A DNA stretch of 64,000 nucleotides, taken from contig NW_027195405.1 of the NCBI RefSeq assembly GCF_038502225.1, positions 122,501 to 186,500 on the forward strand, in the 5' to 3' direction. Below, piece after piece: positions 1-12,300 of the stretch. The notes under the pieces were generated by a model. That model made no database searches. It saw only the letters and a program-made list of their open reading frames with translations, and had not been told where the DNA came from. The DNA comes from Cherax quadricarinatus (Eukaryota > Arthropoda > Malacostraca > Decapoda > Parastacidae). The position numbers and the translations under genes are program-made. The first letter of the stretch is position 1, and the number at the start of each line of letters is the position of its first letter.

Positions 1-2314
1 AGGATGCCATACACACCAGTCCACTAACACCAAGGATTACACCCACACCAGACAACTAACACCCGGGATTTGTCCCACACCAGTCCACTAACACCCAGGA
101 TGCCACCCACACCAATCCACTAACACCCAGGATGCCACCCACACAAGACAACTAACACCCCAGGATTTGACCCACACCAGTCCACTAACACCCAGGATGC
201 CACCCACACCAGACAACTAACACCCAGAATTTGACCCACACCAGTCCACTAACACCCAGGATACCACACACACCAGTCCATTAACACCCAAAATGTCACC
301 CAGACCAGTCCACTAACACAAAGGATGCCACCCACACAAGACCACTAACACCCAGGACGCAACCCACACCCGTTCACTAACACACAGGATGCCACCCACA
401 CAAACCCACTAACACCCAGAATACCACCCACACAAGACCACTAACACCCAGGATGCCACCCACACCAGTATACTAATTCCCAGGATGCCACCCACACAAG
501 ACCACTAACACCCAGGACGCAACCCACACCCGTCCACTAACATCCATGATGCCACCCACACAAGCCCACTACCTCACAGGATGCCACCCACACCAGTCCA
601 CTAATACCCAGGATGCCTCCCACACCAATCCACTAACACTCAGGATGCCACTCACACCATTCCACTAACACCCAGGATGCCACCCACACCAGAGCAATAT
701 CACCAAGGATGCCACCCACACCAGTCAACTAACAGTCAGGATGCCACCAACACCAGACCACTAGCAGCCAGGATGCCACTCACACCAGTCAACTAACACC
801 CAGGATGCCACCAGCACCAGTTCACTAACACACAGGATTCCACCCACACCAGTCCAATAATACCCAGGATGCCACCCACATTAATCCACTAACACCCAGG
901 ATGCCACCCACACCAGTCCACTAACACCCATGATACCACCCACACCAGTCCACTAACACCCAGGATGCCACCAACACCATTCCACTAACACCCAGGATTC
1001 CACCCACACCAGTCCAATAATACCCAGGATGCCACCCACATTAATCCACTAACACCCAGGATGCCACCCACACCAGTCCACTAACACCCATGATACCACC
1101 CACACCAGTCCACTAACACCCAGGATGCCACCCACACCAGACAACTAACACACAGGATGACACCTTCACCAGTCCACTAACATCCAGGTTGTCACACTCA
1201 CCAGTCTACAAACACCCAGGACGCGACCCTTACCAGTCCACTAACAACCAGGATGCTACCCTCACCAATCCACTAACACCCAGGATGCCACCCACACCAG
1301 TCCACTAACACCCAGGATGCCACCCACACCAGTCCACTAACACAGAGGATGCCACCCACACCAGTCTACTAACATCCAGGATGCCATCCACACCAGTCAT
1401 GTAACACCCAGGATGCCACCCACACCAGTCCACTAACACCCAGGATGCCACCGACACCTGTCAACTAAGACCCAGGATGCCACCTACACCAGTCCACTAA
1501 CAAAATGGATGCCACCCACACCAGTCTACTAACACTCTGGATGCCACCCAGGGCAGTCCACTAACTCCCAGGATGCCAGCCACACCAGTCCACTACCACC
1601 GAGGATGCCACCCACATCACTCTACTAACAACCAGGATGCCACCCACACCAGTCCACTAACACCCAGGATGCCACGCACATCACTCCACTAACACCCAGG
1701 ATGCCAAGCACAACAGTCTTCTAACACCCAGGATGCCACCCACACCAGTCCACTAACAACCAGGATGCCACCCACAACAGTCCACTAACACCCATGATGC
1801 CAAGCACAACAGTCTACTAACACACAGGATGTCACCCGCACCAGTCCACTAACACCCAGGATGCAATCCACACCATTCCACTAACACCCAGAATGCCACC
1901 CACACAAGTTCACTAACATCCAGGATGCCACCCACATCACTCCACTATCAACCAGGATGCCACCCACACCAGTCCATTAACACCCTGGATGCCAACCACA
2001 CGAGTCCACTAACACCCAGCATGCCACCCACATCACTCCTCTAACAACCAGCATGCCACCCACATCACTCCATTAACACCCAGGATGCCACCCAGACCAG
2101 TCCACTAACACCCACACCAGTCCACTAAAACCCACGATGCCACCCACACCAGTTCACTAACACCCAGCATGCTACCCACACCAGTCCACTAACACCCAGG
2201 ATGCCAAGCACAACAGTCTAACACCCAGGATGCCTCCCACACCAGTCCACTAACACCCAAGATGCCACCCACACCAGCCCACTAACAACAGGGATGCCAC
2301 CCACATCACTCCAC
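1..2314. repeat. 32-bp minisatellite, block A
   Basis: Continuous tandem array, about 72 units. The unit can be read as ctaacacccaggatgcc followed by acccacaccagtcca, 32 bp in all. Units differ by point changes (for example catcactcca or caacagtcta in the second half) and small indels. Because 32 is not a multiple of 3, each reading frame meets the taa of the unit once every three units (96 bp). Frames stay open only where that taa has mutated, so the short ORFs here are not genes. The array continues off the left edge of the window. Confidence 0.96.
835..1131. repeat. 160-bp higher-order repeat (5 x 32 bp)
   Basis: A five-unit block carrying diagnostic variants (ggattcc, agtccaataatac, cacattaatcc, catgatacc) occurs twice with a 160-bp offset, for example near 841 and 1001. 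This shows local duplication of multi-unit blocks inside the minisatellite. Confidence 0.85.
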
Positions 2315-2947
2315 TGAGAACATAAGAACATAAGAAAGAAGGAACACTGCAACAGGCCTACTGACCCATGCGGAGCAGGTCCATGTCCCCCCCGGATTAG
2401 ACCAATGACCCCCCTCCCGGATTAGCCCAATGACCCACCCAGTCTGATCATCTCCACTCAATGATGGAGCACCGCACCAGACCCAGCAGCACAAGCTAGT
2501 CAGGTCGAATTCACACCCACCCACACCCACTCATGTATTTATCTAACCTATTTTTAAAACTACACAACGTTTTAGCCTGAATAACTGTACTCGGGAGTTT
2601 GTTCCACTCATCCACATCTCTATTACCAAACCAGTGCTTTCCTATATCCTTTCTGAATCTGAATTTTTCCACCTTGAAACCATTGCTGCGAGTCCTGTCT
2701 TGGCTGGAAATTTTCAGCATGCTATTTAAATCCCCTTTATTTATTCCTGTTTTCCATTTATACACCTCGATCACATCCTCCCTAATTCTACGCCTTTCGA
2801 GAGAGTGCAGATTCAGGACCTCACTCAGTCTATCCTCATAGGGAAGATTTCTGATACATGGGATCATCTTTGTCATCCTCCTCTGTGCATTTTCCAGAGC
2901 ATTTATATTCATTCTGTAATACGGTGACCAGAACTGAGCAGCATAGT

Positions 2948-3990
2948 AAACAATACCCCGGCCGGGATTGAACCCGCGGTCAGAGAGTCTCAAAACTCCA
3001 GACCGTCGCGTTAGCCACTAGACCAGCTAGCCACAATCAGATTCGTCCAAAACCATACCCCCGGCCGGGATTGAACCCGCGGTCATAGAGTCTCAAAACT
3101 CAGGCCCGTCGCGTTAGCCACTAGACCAGCTAGCCACAATAAGATTCATCCAACTAGGTATATTTCTACACCATAGGAAGGTTAGCACAGGCACCTCTGT
3201 GACCACAAATGCAAGGTTTTTTTTACAGACGAATCTCCAGCTAGCGTGGCCGTGACGAACTCTAGCTCAAGTCCCTTCACTGCCGTCAACATTACGATTT
3301 CTTAAGTCATGTTGACGGCAGTGAAGGGACTTGAGCTAGAGTTCGTCACGGCCACGCTAGCTGGAGATTCGTCTGTAAAAAAAACCTTGCATTTGTGGTC
3401 ACAGAGGTGCCTGTGCTAACCTTCCTATGGTGTAGAAATATACCTAGTTGGATGAATCTTATTGTGGCTAGCTGGTCTAGTGGCTAACGCGACGGGCTGG
3501 AGTTTTGAGACTCTATGACCGCGGGTTCAATCCCGGCCGGGGGTATGGTTTATTTGCAATCGTGTCGTTACGATTTCTTAAGTCAAGTTAAGATTCGTCC
3601 AACTAGCTGGTCTAGTGGCTAACGCGACGGTCTGGAGTTTTGAGACTCTCTGACCGCGGGTTCAATCCCGGCCGGGGTATGGTTTGTTTGCAATCGTGTC
3701 ATTACGATTTCGTGAGTCATGTTGACGGCAGTGAGGGGACTTGAGCTAGAGTTCGTCTCGGCCACGCTAGCTGGAGATTCGTCTGTAAAAACTTGCATTT
3801 GTGGTCACAGTGGTGCCTGTGCTAACCTTCCTATGGTGTAGAAATATACCTAGTTGGACGAATCTTATTGTGGCTAGCTGGTCTAGTGGCTAACGCGACG
3901 GTCTGGAGTTTTGAGACTCTCTGACCGCGGGTTCAATCCCTGCCGGGGTATGGTTTGTTTGCAATCGTGTCATTACGATTTCGTGAGTCA
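2948..3990. mobile_element. tRNA-derived SINE composite with 13-bp target-site duplication
   Basis: The insertion is flanked by identical tgagcagcatagt at 2935-2947 and 3991-4003, and it interrupts the reverse transcriptase ORF of the CR1-like element. Inside are five copies of a tRNA-like head: minus strand about 2953-3035 and 3054-3138; plus strand about 3463-3550, 3603-3686 and 3871-3952. Each contains an A-box-like tagctggtctagtgg and a B-box-like gggttcaatccc. Between heads is a spacer of about 185 bp (gttgacggcagtga to gttggacgaatctta); the last two heads are 268 bp apart. The D-arm region and a T-arm with one G-G mismatch can be drawn, but the acceptor stem does not pair, so these are tRNA-derived SINE heads and not tRNA genes. 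Confidence 0.88.
3051..3550. repeat. 240-bp near-perfect inverted repeat, 20-nt spacer
   Basis: Left arm 3051-3290 is the reverse complement of right arm 3311-3550. I see only two mismatches, near the anticodon-loop region of the tRNA-like head. The spacer is 3291-3310 (attacgatttcttaagtcat). Each arm contains one tRNA-like head plus the whole spacer segment. RNA from it would fold into a 240-bp hairpin. Confidence 0.93.
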
Positions 3991-6527
3991 TGAGCAGCAT
4001 AGTCTAAATGAGGCCTAACCAAGGATATATAGAGTTGAAGAACAACCTGAGGGCTTCTATTATTTATACTTCTAGATATGAAGCCAAGAATTCTGTTAGC
4101 TCTATTGCGAACACTAATGCACTGTTGTCTTGGTTTCAGATTACTGCTAACCAGAACTCCTAAATCCTTCTCGCAATCAGTAGTATTAAGATCTACATTA
4201 TTTAGTTTATATGTGGCATGGTTATTTAACTGTCCAACATTTAGAACTTTGCATTTGTCAATATTAAACTGCATCTGCCACTTCTCCGACCATTGCATCA
4301 GTCTATTCAAATCATCCTGGAGTGCTCTAGTGTCCTCATTAGAATGAATTGGACGGCCTATTTTGGTGTCATCAGCAAATTTGCTTATGTCGCTATTTAT
4401 TCCCTCATTTATGTAGTTTATGTAAATTGTGAACAGCAACGGGCCCAACACTGACCCCTGAGGAACACCGCTTGTGACGTGCCCCCATTCTGATTTCTTC
4501 CCATTTATGCAAACTCTCTGCTGTCTATTTGTCAGCCATGCCTCTACACAGGAAAAAATTTCTCCTCCTATTCCGTGTGCCTTAAGTTTTCTCAATAGCC
4601 TCTGGTATGGAACTCTATCGAAAGCCTTACTGAAGTCCATATACACAATATCATATTCATTACCATGATCTACCTCCTCAAACACCTTAGTGAAAAAAGT
4701 TAGTAAATTCGTAAGACAGGAACGCCCCTTTGTAAAACCATGTTGAGATTCATTGATCAATCTGTGCCTGTCAAGATGGCTATGAATTGCTTCGGCAATT
4801 ATTGATTCCATAAATTTTCCCACTATGGAGGTAAGGCTTATTGGTCTATAGTTCGAAGCCAAGGACCTGTCATCTGCCTTGTAAATAGGTATTACATTTG
4901 CCATTTTCCACTTATCAGGCACTATGCCAATTTGTAGTGATATGTTAAAAAGATCAGCCAAATGTATGCTAAGTTCCTTTTTACATTCCTTTAACACCCT
5001 TGGAAACAGTTCATCAGGGCCTGGGGATTTGTTAGGTTTTAGTTTCTCTATTTGTCTGAGGACCATGTCACTAGTTACCGCAACCGTACATAGTTTATTA
5101 TCATCCTGTTCTACATAATCTATTATTTCAGGAATATCGCTAGTATTTTCCTGGGTGAAAACTGAGAGGAAGTAGGTATTTAGAATTTCACACATATCCT
5201 TATCACTGTCAGTGATCTGACCAGAGTTACTCTTAAGTGGGCCAGTCTTGTCCCTAATCTTACTTCTGTATACCTGAAAGAACCCTTTAGGGTTAATCTT
5301 TGAATCCCTTGCGACCTTAGCCTCATAATCCCTTTTTGCTTTCTTATTCCTTTCTTTATTTCTCTCTTTAATTGAATATATTGATTTCTTAACTGCCCAT
5401 CCCCTCTTTTGATACGCCTATATATGCCTCTCTCTTGATCAATGAGATGTTTTAATCTATTGTTCATCCATTTGGGATTATTTTTGTTAGATCTAATTTC
5501 CCTACTCGGAACAAAAGTTGTCTGGGCAGCTAGAACTATGCTCTGAAAAACGTCATATTGGCATCCAAGATCATCTACCTGACCCATAGTCAGGACATCC
5601 CAATTTAGCCCAACCAGGTAATTTTTCAGTCCCATGAAGTCGGCCAAGCGAAAATCTGGGACACAGATTTGATTGCAGTTATCTGGGTAATTCCATGATA
5701 TATTGAAACTAAGTGATTTGTGATCACTTTCCCCAAGCTCATCATTAACCTCAAGATTATTAATTAGTGAATCTTTTTTGGCAAGAACCAAGTCAAGCAG
5801 ATTGTTTCCTCTAGTTGGTTCTGTCAATATGTTCTAAAAAGCAATGCTGAACCGTATCAAGAAAGTCACTAGACTCAAGATTTCCTGTCATTTTGTTCCA
5901 ATCAATTTGTCTAAAGTTAAAATCTCCCATTATAACAACATTTTCATATCTAGATGCCTTATGAATTTCGTATCATAACAGCTTACTGCCCTCCCTATCA
6001 AGGTTTGGGAGCCTATAAATCAACCCCAAAATTAATTTGTCATGTCCCTCGAGAAACAGATTCTGTGTTCGATGTTTCTAATCTTATATCATGTCTAAGA
6101 CAACAATTTAAATTTTCTCTGACATACATCGCCACCCCACCACCCTTCCTGTTGACCCTGTCAGTGTGGAATAGTTTATAACCCTGGATGTTGCATTCAG
6201 AAGGCATTTCTCTATCTTTCAGGTTGAACCAGGTCTCTGTTATACCAATAATATCTATTTTACCTACACTTGCAAGTAATCTTAGCTCATCTATCTTATT
6301 TCTTAGACTCCTACTATTTGTATAGTAAACCTTAAGGGAGCTAGTCACTCGTTGCCCTCTACTATCCCTCTTTGTTTGTTGATCAGTTGATTTGCCATTA
6401 CTAGCAACTTTATTTTGAATATTGTCTTTCAAACATATCCCTGAGGTATCCCGGTAATAACTGCTGTTTTTAACCCTAATGCTGCAGCCTGATTGTTTCC
6501 CACAAATACCCATACCTCTATAATTTA

Positions 6528-7346
6528 TCAGTTTAAATTCCTAGACAAGTCATCAATTACCCTCTCAATTGAATTGGCTAATGCAACCATTCCATCCCCA
6601 GAGAGATGAACCCCATCCCTTGCATACATATCACGTTTGTCAAAGAACAGGTCCCAGTTATCAATGAATGGGATTGCAAGTTCCTTGCAGTACCTGTCTA
6701 GCCAGCAATTTATACCAATTGCCCTAGACATCCATTCATTGCCCACTCCCTTTCTAGGCAAGATGCTACATATGACTGGGATCCCTCCCTTAGACCTAAC
6801 TACTTCTATGGCTGACCTGTACTTATCCAGCAGCTTCTCTCTCCTGCCCTTCCAAATGTCATTACCCACAGCACTAAGACAGATAATGGGCTTGATCCCA
6901 TTACCTGCCATAATATTATCCAACCTGCTGACTATGTCACCAACACCAGCTCCAGCAAGACACACTCTGTGTCTGACCTTCCTGTCTCTGTTACAAAACG
7001 CACGGTCCATATATCATACCTGAGAATCGCCTACTATTAAAATATTCTTACCTTGATTAGCAGGGGAATCAGTGGTACCTTCAACCTCACTAACCACTGA
7101 AGTACACTCGTCTTGGAGAACAGAGAATCGATTTCCTATCTTCACATCTTCTCTATTAACTCTCCTCATCTTCCTTCTTCCTGAACTGTGAACCACTTGC
7201 CACTTAGAGCGGCTGCCACTCTCACTGCAGTCGACCATTCCTCCCTTACCAGCTAAATCCTTCTCACACTCGCTTCCAAACTCATCTATGCGAAGCTTCA
7301 GCCTCCTATTTTCCTCCTGAAGAAGTAGAATCTCCTTCTTCAACAC
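6528..7346 (-). pseudogene. CR1-like ORF1: coiled coil + SGNH/GDSL esterase domain
   Basis: First ORF of the retroelement, about 270 codons. The N-terminal 25 residues form a leucine-rich heptad-like coiled coil (LLLQEENRRLKLRI). A basic linker follows (GRRKMRRVNRED), then an SGNH-hydrolase-like domain with block I GDSQ just before 7014, a GND block (about 6870) and the DGVHLS block with Asp and His (about 6610). Esterase-bearing ORF1 proteins are known in CR1/L2-type elements. A single in-frame TGA (7014-7016) divides the ORF directly after GDSQV. Reading simply resumes in the same frame at YMDRAFC, so a CGA-to-TGA change is the simplest explanation. ORF2 starts about 15 bp after this stop. 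Confidence 0.85.
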
Positions 7347-7466
7347 TTAATCCTGGGATTCTAAAGCACTACAACAAGCCATGGTGCTTGGTAACAGCCC
7401 ACGCTAACTCCCAAGAGCTTAGGCAGGTATGACCGCAGGTGACAACTGACCTCAGCATACTTACCT

Positions 7467-7542
7467 CAGGATGCCACCCACACCAGTCCACTAACACCCA
7501 GGATACCAACCACAAGAGTCCTCTAACACCCAGGATGCCACC
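7467..7542. repeat. 32-bp minisatellite, block B (short)
   Basis: About 2.5 units of the 32-bp minisatellite (aggatgccacccacacc, agtccactaacaccc) lie between the CR1-like element and the low-repeat segment. They show that the CR1-like element sits within or beside the larger array. Confidence 0.9.
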
Positions 7543-9372
7543 CGAGTGAGGCGTCGGCAACTGGGCAGGGCTTCTGGCAAGCGACTCAGGAGGACACTTC
7601 TCGACTGGTACTGTCGCTGGGCTGTCACTGCCGGCGAGCGCAGAGCGAGTCGTGGAGCGAGTCGTGGGAGAGACGACCTGGCGAAACATCAGGGAGTTGT
7701 AACATCATACACCAGACTGCAGTGAGCGAGCTAGCAGTCAAAGTGACATCATCTTTGTGCAGGCTGCTCACTGAAGCTTGTGACACGAGGTTGACACAGC
7801 GCCTGCCGACAGGGCTAACTGCGGCTTGATGAGTGTCATTCTCTCGGCAGTTGGAGTTATAGCAGAGGTTAGTCTAAGCGTCCCCAGACTTGTTTCTCTA
7901 CATATAACTGCATTCTGAAGGTCTGGAGGTGAAGTGAGTCAAATCTCGATAGTAATCGTAGCAGGTACGATTCTGCAGATCATGAGCGACGAGCAGAAAA
8001 GCTTTCTGCAAAAGAGGGCTCGGGCTCAGAGCTGACTGATAATAGCTGTCAAACGCACTGGTCACATCGGGTGACTTAGCACAGTGGTGCTACTCAGGTC
8101 TGGCTTAGACCTCACTGGACACAAGGAAACTTTAAACACACCCGCGGTACATGCGGTACACTAACATGTGAGAACACTGACTGAGAGGAATTAATTAACA
8201 CACGACATATATCTTCTCTCAATCTTCTAGACAATACTGAAATAATTACTAGAAACACTCGATGTGAGATCATGTGATGTCGTGAGGCGATGTCAGCAGA
8301 CATCTCGAGGTGACGTCAGGCAGACATCGTGACGTCATGAAGTCGGGAAGCATCATGGGTGACGTCAATGTGATGCGGGCAGCAGACCACAGCATGAGGC
8401 CTGGGACATCTGGTAACTCACGTGACTTGTAGATACACGTGACATCGCCCACACCCACGTGGCATCGTGATCCATGTGGCATGCTGATCTACGTTGCTTC
8501 GAGTGGCCTCGGGCACTCGGATGCACAGCTCTGGCAATGAATCACACGAAAAACAGCAGAAAACACAGCAGAGGGAGTGGGCAGTGGTGAGTGGTGTATG
8601 GTAGTGTGGTGACGAGAAGCGTGGGTGAATGTATGGCGAGGGAGCATCTGGCCACTTCTCCTCCTCCCACCCACAAACACAGGGAAACACACTGGACACA
8701 GAAATCAGCACAAAACTCACCTCTGGCTTGCTGAAACAGCTGTGCTGAGCTGAACAACAACAGCAACATACAAGTGACGCTGAACACGTGACTTGAGAAA
8801 CAGCGTGGGACGCTGTAGCGTGGGGTCACTGGGACGCCACTTACAATTCTCGAAGAAATTCGGCAAATTTCGGCTAGATCCTGCTTGTACCTGTGTCTGG
8901 ATGCTCAAACGTGCAGACACGACATCAGGATAACTCGTTGAGAGACGGAAGCTTCTTGTGTGGGATGATAAAGTGAAGATGACGTCATACCTTCCTTGCT
9001 CTCTCAGGGCAAACAACTGCTGCGACCACCGCTTCCCACCATTTATAACGAGTTTGTTTGGTAGAGCTGAAAGCGGGTGGTTAAATGCTACGTCTTCTTC
9101 AGAGGCTTCTTACTTTATTGTTAAGTCGTGGTGGGTACACAGGCTTGTGTGTTGTGCCCATGGCCCGGGAGGGCCATGCCAACGATGGAGAGAGGAGTGG
9201 ACAGTTTTTGACTGCGTGAAGAGTGTCGTCAGGGTGAGAGTGAGGCAAGGGCATTCAGGCTGGCGTGAGCACCGAGAGTCCTGGCTACAGAGGGCAGCAC
9301 TTGAGTGGTGCTAAATATGAACAGAGCTGGCAGACAGCATGAGCTGTCTGTGCAGACAGAACAGGCTGTCTA
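7543..9372. other. Low-repeat intergenic segment with CRE-like sites
   Basis: About 1.8 kb with no convincing coding region; the short open frames show no recognisable motif. The 8-mer TGACGTCA occurs at 8311, 8330, 8360 and 8980. The segment is rich in short words such as cgtgac, catcgtg and acgtgac. On the minus strand it contains a TATA-like box and good splice donors (separate entry). It may be host promoter or 5' UTR sequence, or the terminus of an LTR element; neither is proven. Confidence 0.5.
8715..9047 (-). promoter_or_regulatory. Candidate promoter plus 5' exon(s), minus strand
   Basis: Reading the minus strand, a TATA-like TATAAAT lies at 9047-9041. It is followed about 60 bp later by TGACGTCA (8987-8980), by a splice-donor match GTAAGT (8844-8839, context GAGAATT|GTAAGT), and by a second donor GTGAGT (8720-8715, context CCAGAG|GTGAGT). 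No long ORF starts here, so this would be a non-coding leader. The inference rests on motif spacing only. Confidence 0.3.
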
Positions 9373-12300
9373 CACACTAACACCCAGGAAGCCACCCACA
9401 CCAGTCTACTAGCACCCAGGATGCCACCCACACCAGTCTACTAGCACCCAGGATGCCACCCACATCACTCCACAAAAACCCAGGATGTCACCCACACCAG
9501 TCCACGACCACCCAGGATGCCAATCACAACAGTTAACTAACACACAGGATGCCACACACATCACTCCACTAACACCCAGGATGCCACACACAAGTCCAAT
9601 AACACCCACGATGCAACCCACAATAGTCCACTAGCACACAGGATGCCAACCACACCATTCCACTAACACCAAGGATGCCACCAACCCAGTCCACGACCAC
9701 CCACGATGCCAACCACAACAGTCCACTAACACACAGGATGCCACACACATTACTCCACTAACACCAGGATGCCACACACACCAGTCCACTAACACCCAGG
9801 ATGCCAGCCATACCAGTTCACTAACACCCAGGATGCCACCCACAATAGTGTACTAACACTCAGGATGCCATCCACACCAGTCATCTAACACCCAGGATAC
9901 AACCCACGCCAGTCCACAAACACCCAGGATGCCACCCACACAAGTTCTGTACAACCCAGGATGCCACCCACATCACTCTACTAACACCCAGGATGCAACC
10001 CACACCAGTCAACTAACACCCAGGATTTGACCAACACCAGTCCACTAACACACAGGATGCCACCCAGACGATTCCACTAACACCAAGGATGCCACCCACA
10101 CATGCCCACTTCCACCCAGGATGCCACCCACAAAAGTCAAATATTACCCAAAATGCCACACACACCAGTGCACTAACACCCAGGATGCCACCCACACCAG
10201 TCCACTAATAACCAGGACGCCATCCACACAAGTCAACTAACACCCAGGATGCCACCCACACAAGCCCACTACCACCCAGGATGCCACCAACACAAGTCCA
10301 CTAATACCAAGGATGCCAACCACGTCAGTCCACTCACACCCAGGATGGCACTCACACCAGTCCGGTACCACCCTGGATGCCACCCACATCACTCCACTAA
10401 CAACCAGGATGCAAACAACACCAGTCCACTAACACACAGCATGCCACCCACATCACTCCACTAACACTCAGGATGCCACCAACACCAGTTCACTAACACC
10501 CAGGATGCCAAGCACAACAGTCTACTAACACCCAGGATGCCACCCACACCAGTCCACTAACACCCAAAATGCCAAGCACAACAGTCTGCTAACAGCCAGG
10601 ATGCCACCCACACCAGTCCACTAACACAGAGGATCCACCGCACATCACTCCACTAACACCCAGGATGCCACCCACACCAGTCCCCTAACACCCAGGATGC
10701 CAAGCACAACAGTCTACTGACACTCAGAATGCCACCCACACCAGTTCACTAACACCCAGCATGCCATCCACAAAAGTCCACTAACACCCAGGATGCCACC
10801 CACATCACTCAACTAACACCCAGGATGCCAACCACACCAGTCCACTAACACCCAGGATGCCACCCACACAAGTCCACTAACACACAGGATGCCACCCACA
10901 CCAGTCAACTAACACCCAGGATGCCACCCACACCGGTCCACTATCACTCAGGATGCCACCCACAACAGTCCATTAACACCCAGGATGCCATCCACACAAG
11001 TTCACTAACACCCAGGATGCCACCCACACCGGTCCACTATCACATAGGATGCCACCCACATCACTCCACTAACCCCCAGGATGCCACCCACACCAGTCCA
11101 CTAACAGGCAGGATGCCACCCAGACCAGTCCACTAACACGCAGAATGCCACCCACAATGGTCCAATAACTCCCAGGATGCCACCCTCACTATTCCACTAA
11201 CACCCAGGATGCCAAGCACTACAGTCTACTCACACCCAGGATGCCACACACATCAGTCAACTAACACCCAGGATGCCACCCACACCAATCCATTAAAACC
11301 CAGGATGCCACCCACACCATTCCACTAACACCCAGAATGAAAAGCACAGCAGTCTACTAACACCCTGGAAGCCATCCACACCAGTCAACTAACACCCAGG
11401 ATGCCGTACTCCAGTCCACTAACACCCAGAATGCCACCCACATCACTCCACTAACACCCAGGATGCCACCCACAAAAGTCCACTAACACCTAGGATGCAC
11501 CCCACACCAGTCCAGTAACACCCAGGATGCCAGCCGCACCAGTAAACTAACACACAGGATGCAACCCACACAAGTCCACTAACAAAAAGAATGCCACCCA
11601 CATCACTCTACTAATTCCCGGGATGCCACACACACCAGTCCAGTAACAACCAGGATGCCGTGCACACCAGTCTACTAGCACCCAGGATGCCACCCACACC
11701 ATTCAACTAACACCCAGGACGCCACCCACAGCAGTCTACTAACATACAGGATGCCACCCACACCTGTTCACTAACACCCAGGATGCCACCCACACCAGTC
11801 CACTAACACCCAGGATGCCAAGCACAATAGTCTACTAACAGAAAGGATGCCACCCGCACCTATCCTCTAATACACCGGATGTCATTAACGCCAGTCTACT
11901 AACACCTTGGATGCCACGCACACCAGACCACTAACACACAGAATGCCACAAACATCACTCCACTAACACCCAGGATGCCAACCACACCAGTCCACTAACA
12001 CCCAGGATGCCACACACACCAGTACACTAGCACACAGGATGCCAAGCACCACAGTCTATTAACACCCTCGATGCCACCCACACTAGTACACTAACACCCA
12101 GAATGCCACCTACACCAGTCCACTAACACCCAGGATGCTACCCACACCAAGCCACTAACACCAAGGATGCCACCCACACCAATCCACTAGCACCCAGGAT
12201 GCCACCCACACCAGTCAACTACCACCCAGGATTTGACCCATGCCAGTCCACTAACACCCATGATGCCACACACACCAGTCCATTAACACCCAAAATGCCA

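Larger units (their letters stand above)
2530..6513 (-). pseudogene. CR1-like ORF2: EEP endonuclease + reverse transcriptase (broken)
   Basis: This would nick target DNA and reverse-transcribe the element RNA. The endonuclease N-terminus (6513-6040) shows TETWF and GGGVAMYV. A middle segment in another frame shows a GDFN motif (about 5930), and the C-terminus (5827-5400) shows SDHKSLSF. The reverse transcriptase (5195-4010) shows SPGPDELFPRV, YRPISLTSIVGKF, YMDFSKAFDRV, GVPQGSVLGPLLF and the catalytic FADDTKIG (about 4360), so the active-site aspartates are present. The C-terminal domain resumes at 2935-2530 (AAQFWSPYYRMNINALEN). Breaks: frameshifts near 6040, 5825 and 5200-5330, plus the SINE composite, which splits the frame between HLDYAA and QFWSPYY. 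Every break has a continuation in another frame, so this is one decayed ORF rather than several genes. Confidence 0.9.
2315..7370 (-). mobile_element. CR1-like non-LTR retrotransposon, degraded, nearly full length
   Basis: On the minus strand the order is coiled-coil plus esterase ORF1 (7346-6528), endonuclease/reverse-transcriptase ORF2 (6513-2530), a short 3' UTR, and a 3' end made of 8-bp repeats. The latter reads gaacataagaacataag on the plus strand near 2315, that is (ATGTTCTT)n, as expected for the CR1 group, which ends in short direct repeats rather than poly(A). The copy is dead: it has a nonsense codon in ORF1, several frameshifts in ORF2 and a 1.04-kb SINE composite inserted at 2948-3990. 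The 5' boundary is uncertain, somewhere between about 7350 and 7465, where minisatellite resumes. A 3'-terminal fragment that looks like the same family lies at 62335-62555. Assignment to the CR1/L2 group rests on domain order and terminus; no tree was built. Confidence 0.85.

Noticed and set aside
2953..3952. Functional tRNA genes
   Set aside because: A- and B-box-like motifs and part of a T-arm exist, but the acceptor stem does not pair, the anticodon arm is irregular, and the copies are embedded in a repeated SINE unit.
8112..9016. Small minus-strand proteins in the low-repeat segment
   Set aside because: Four overlapping frames of similar length in the same DNA, no recognisable motif, Cys/Ser/His-rich composition typical of chance.
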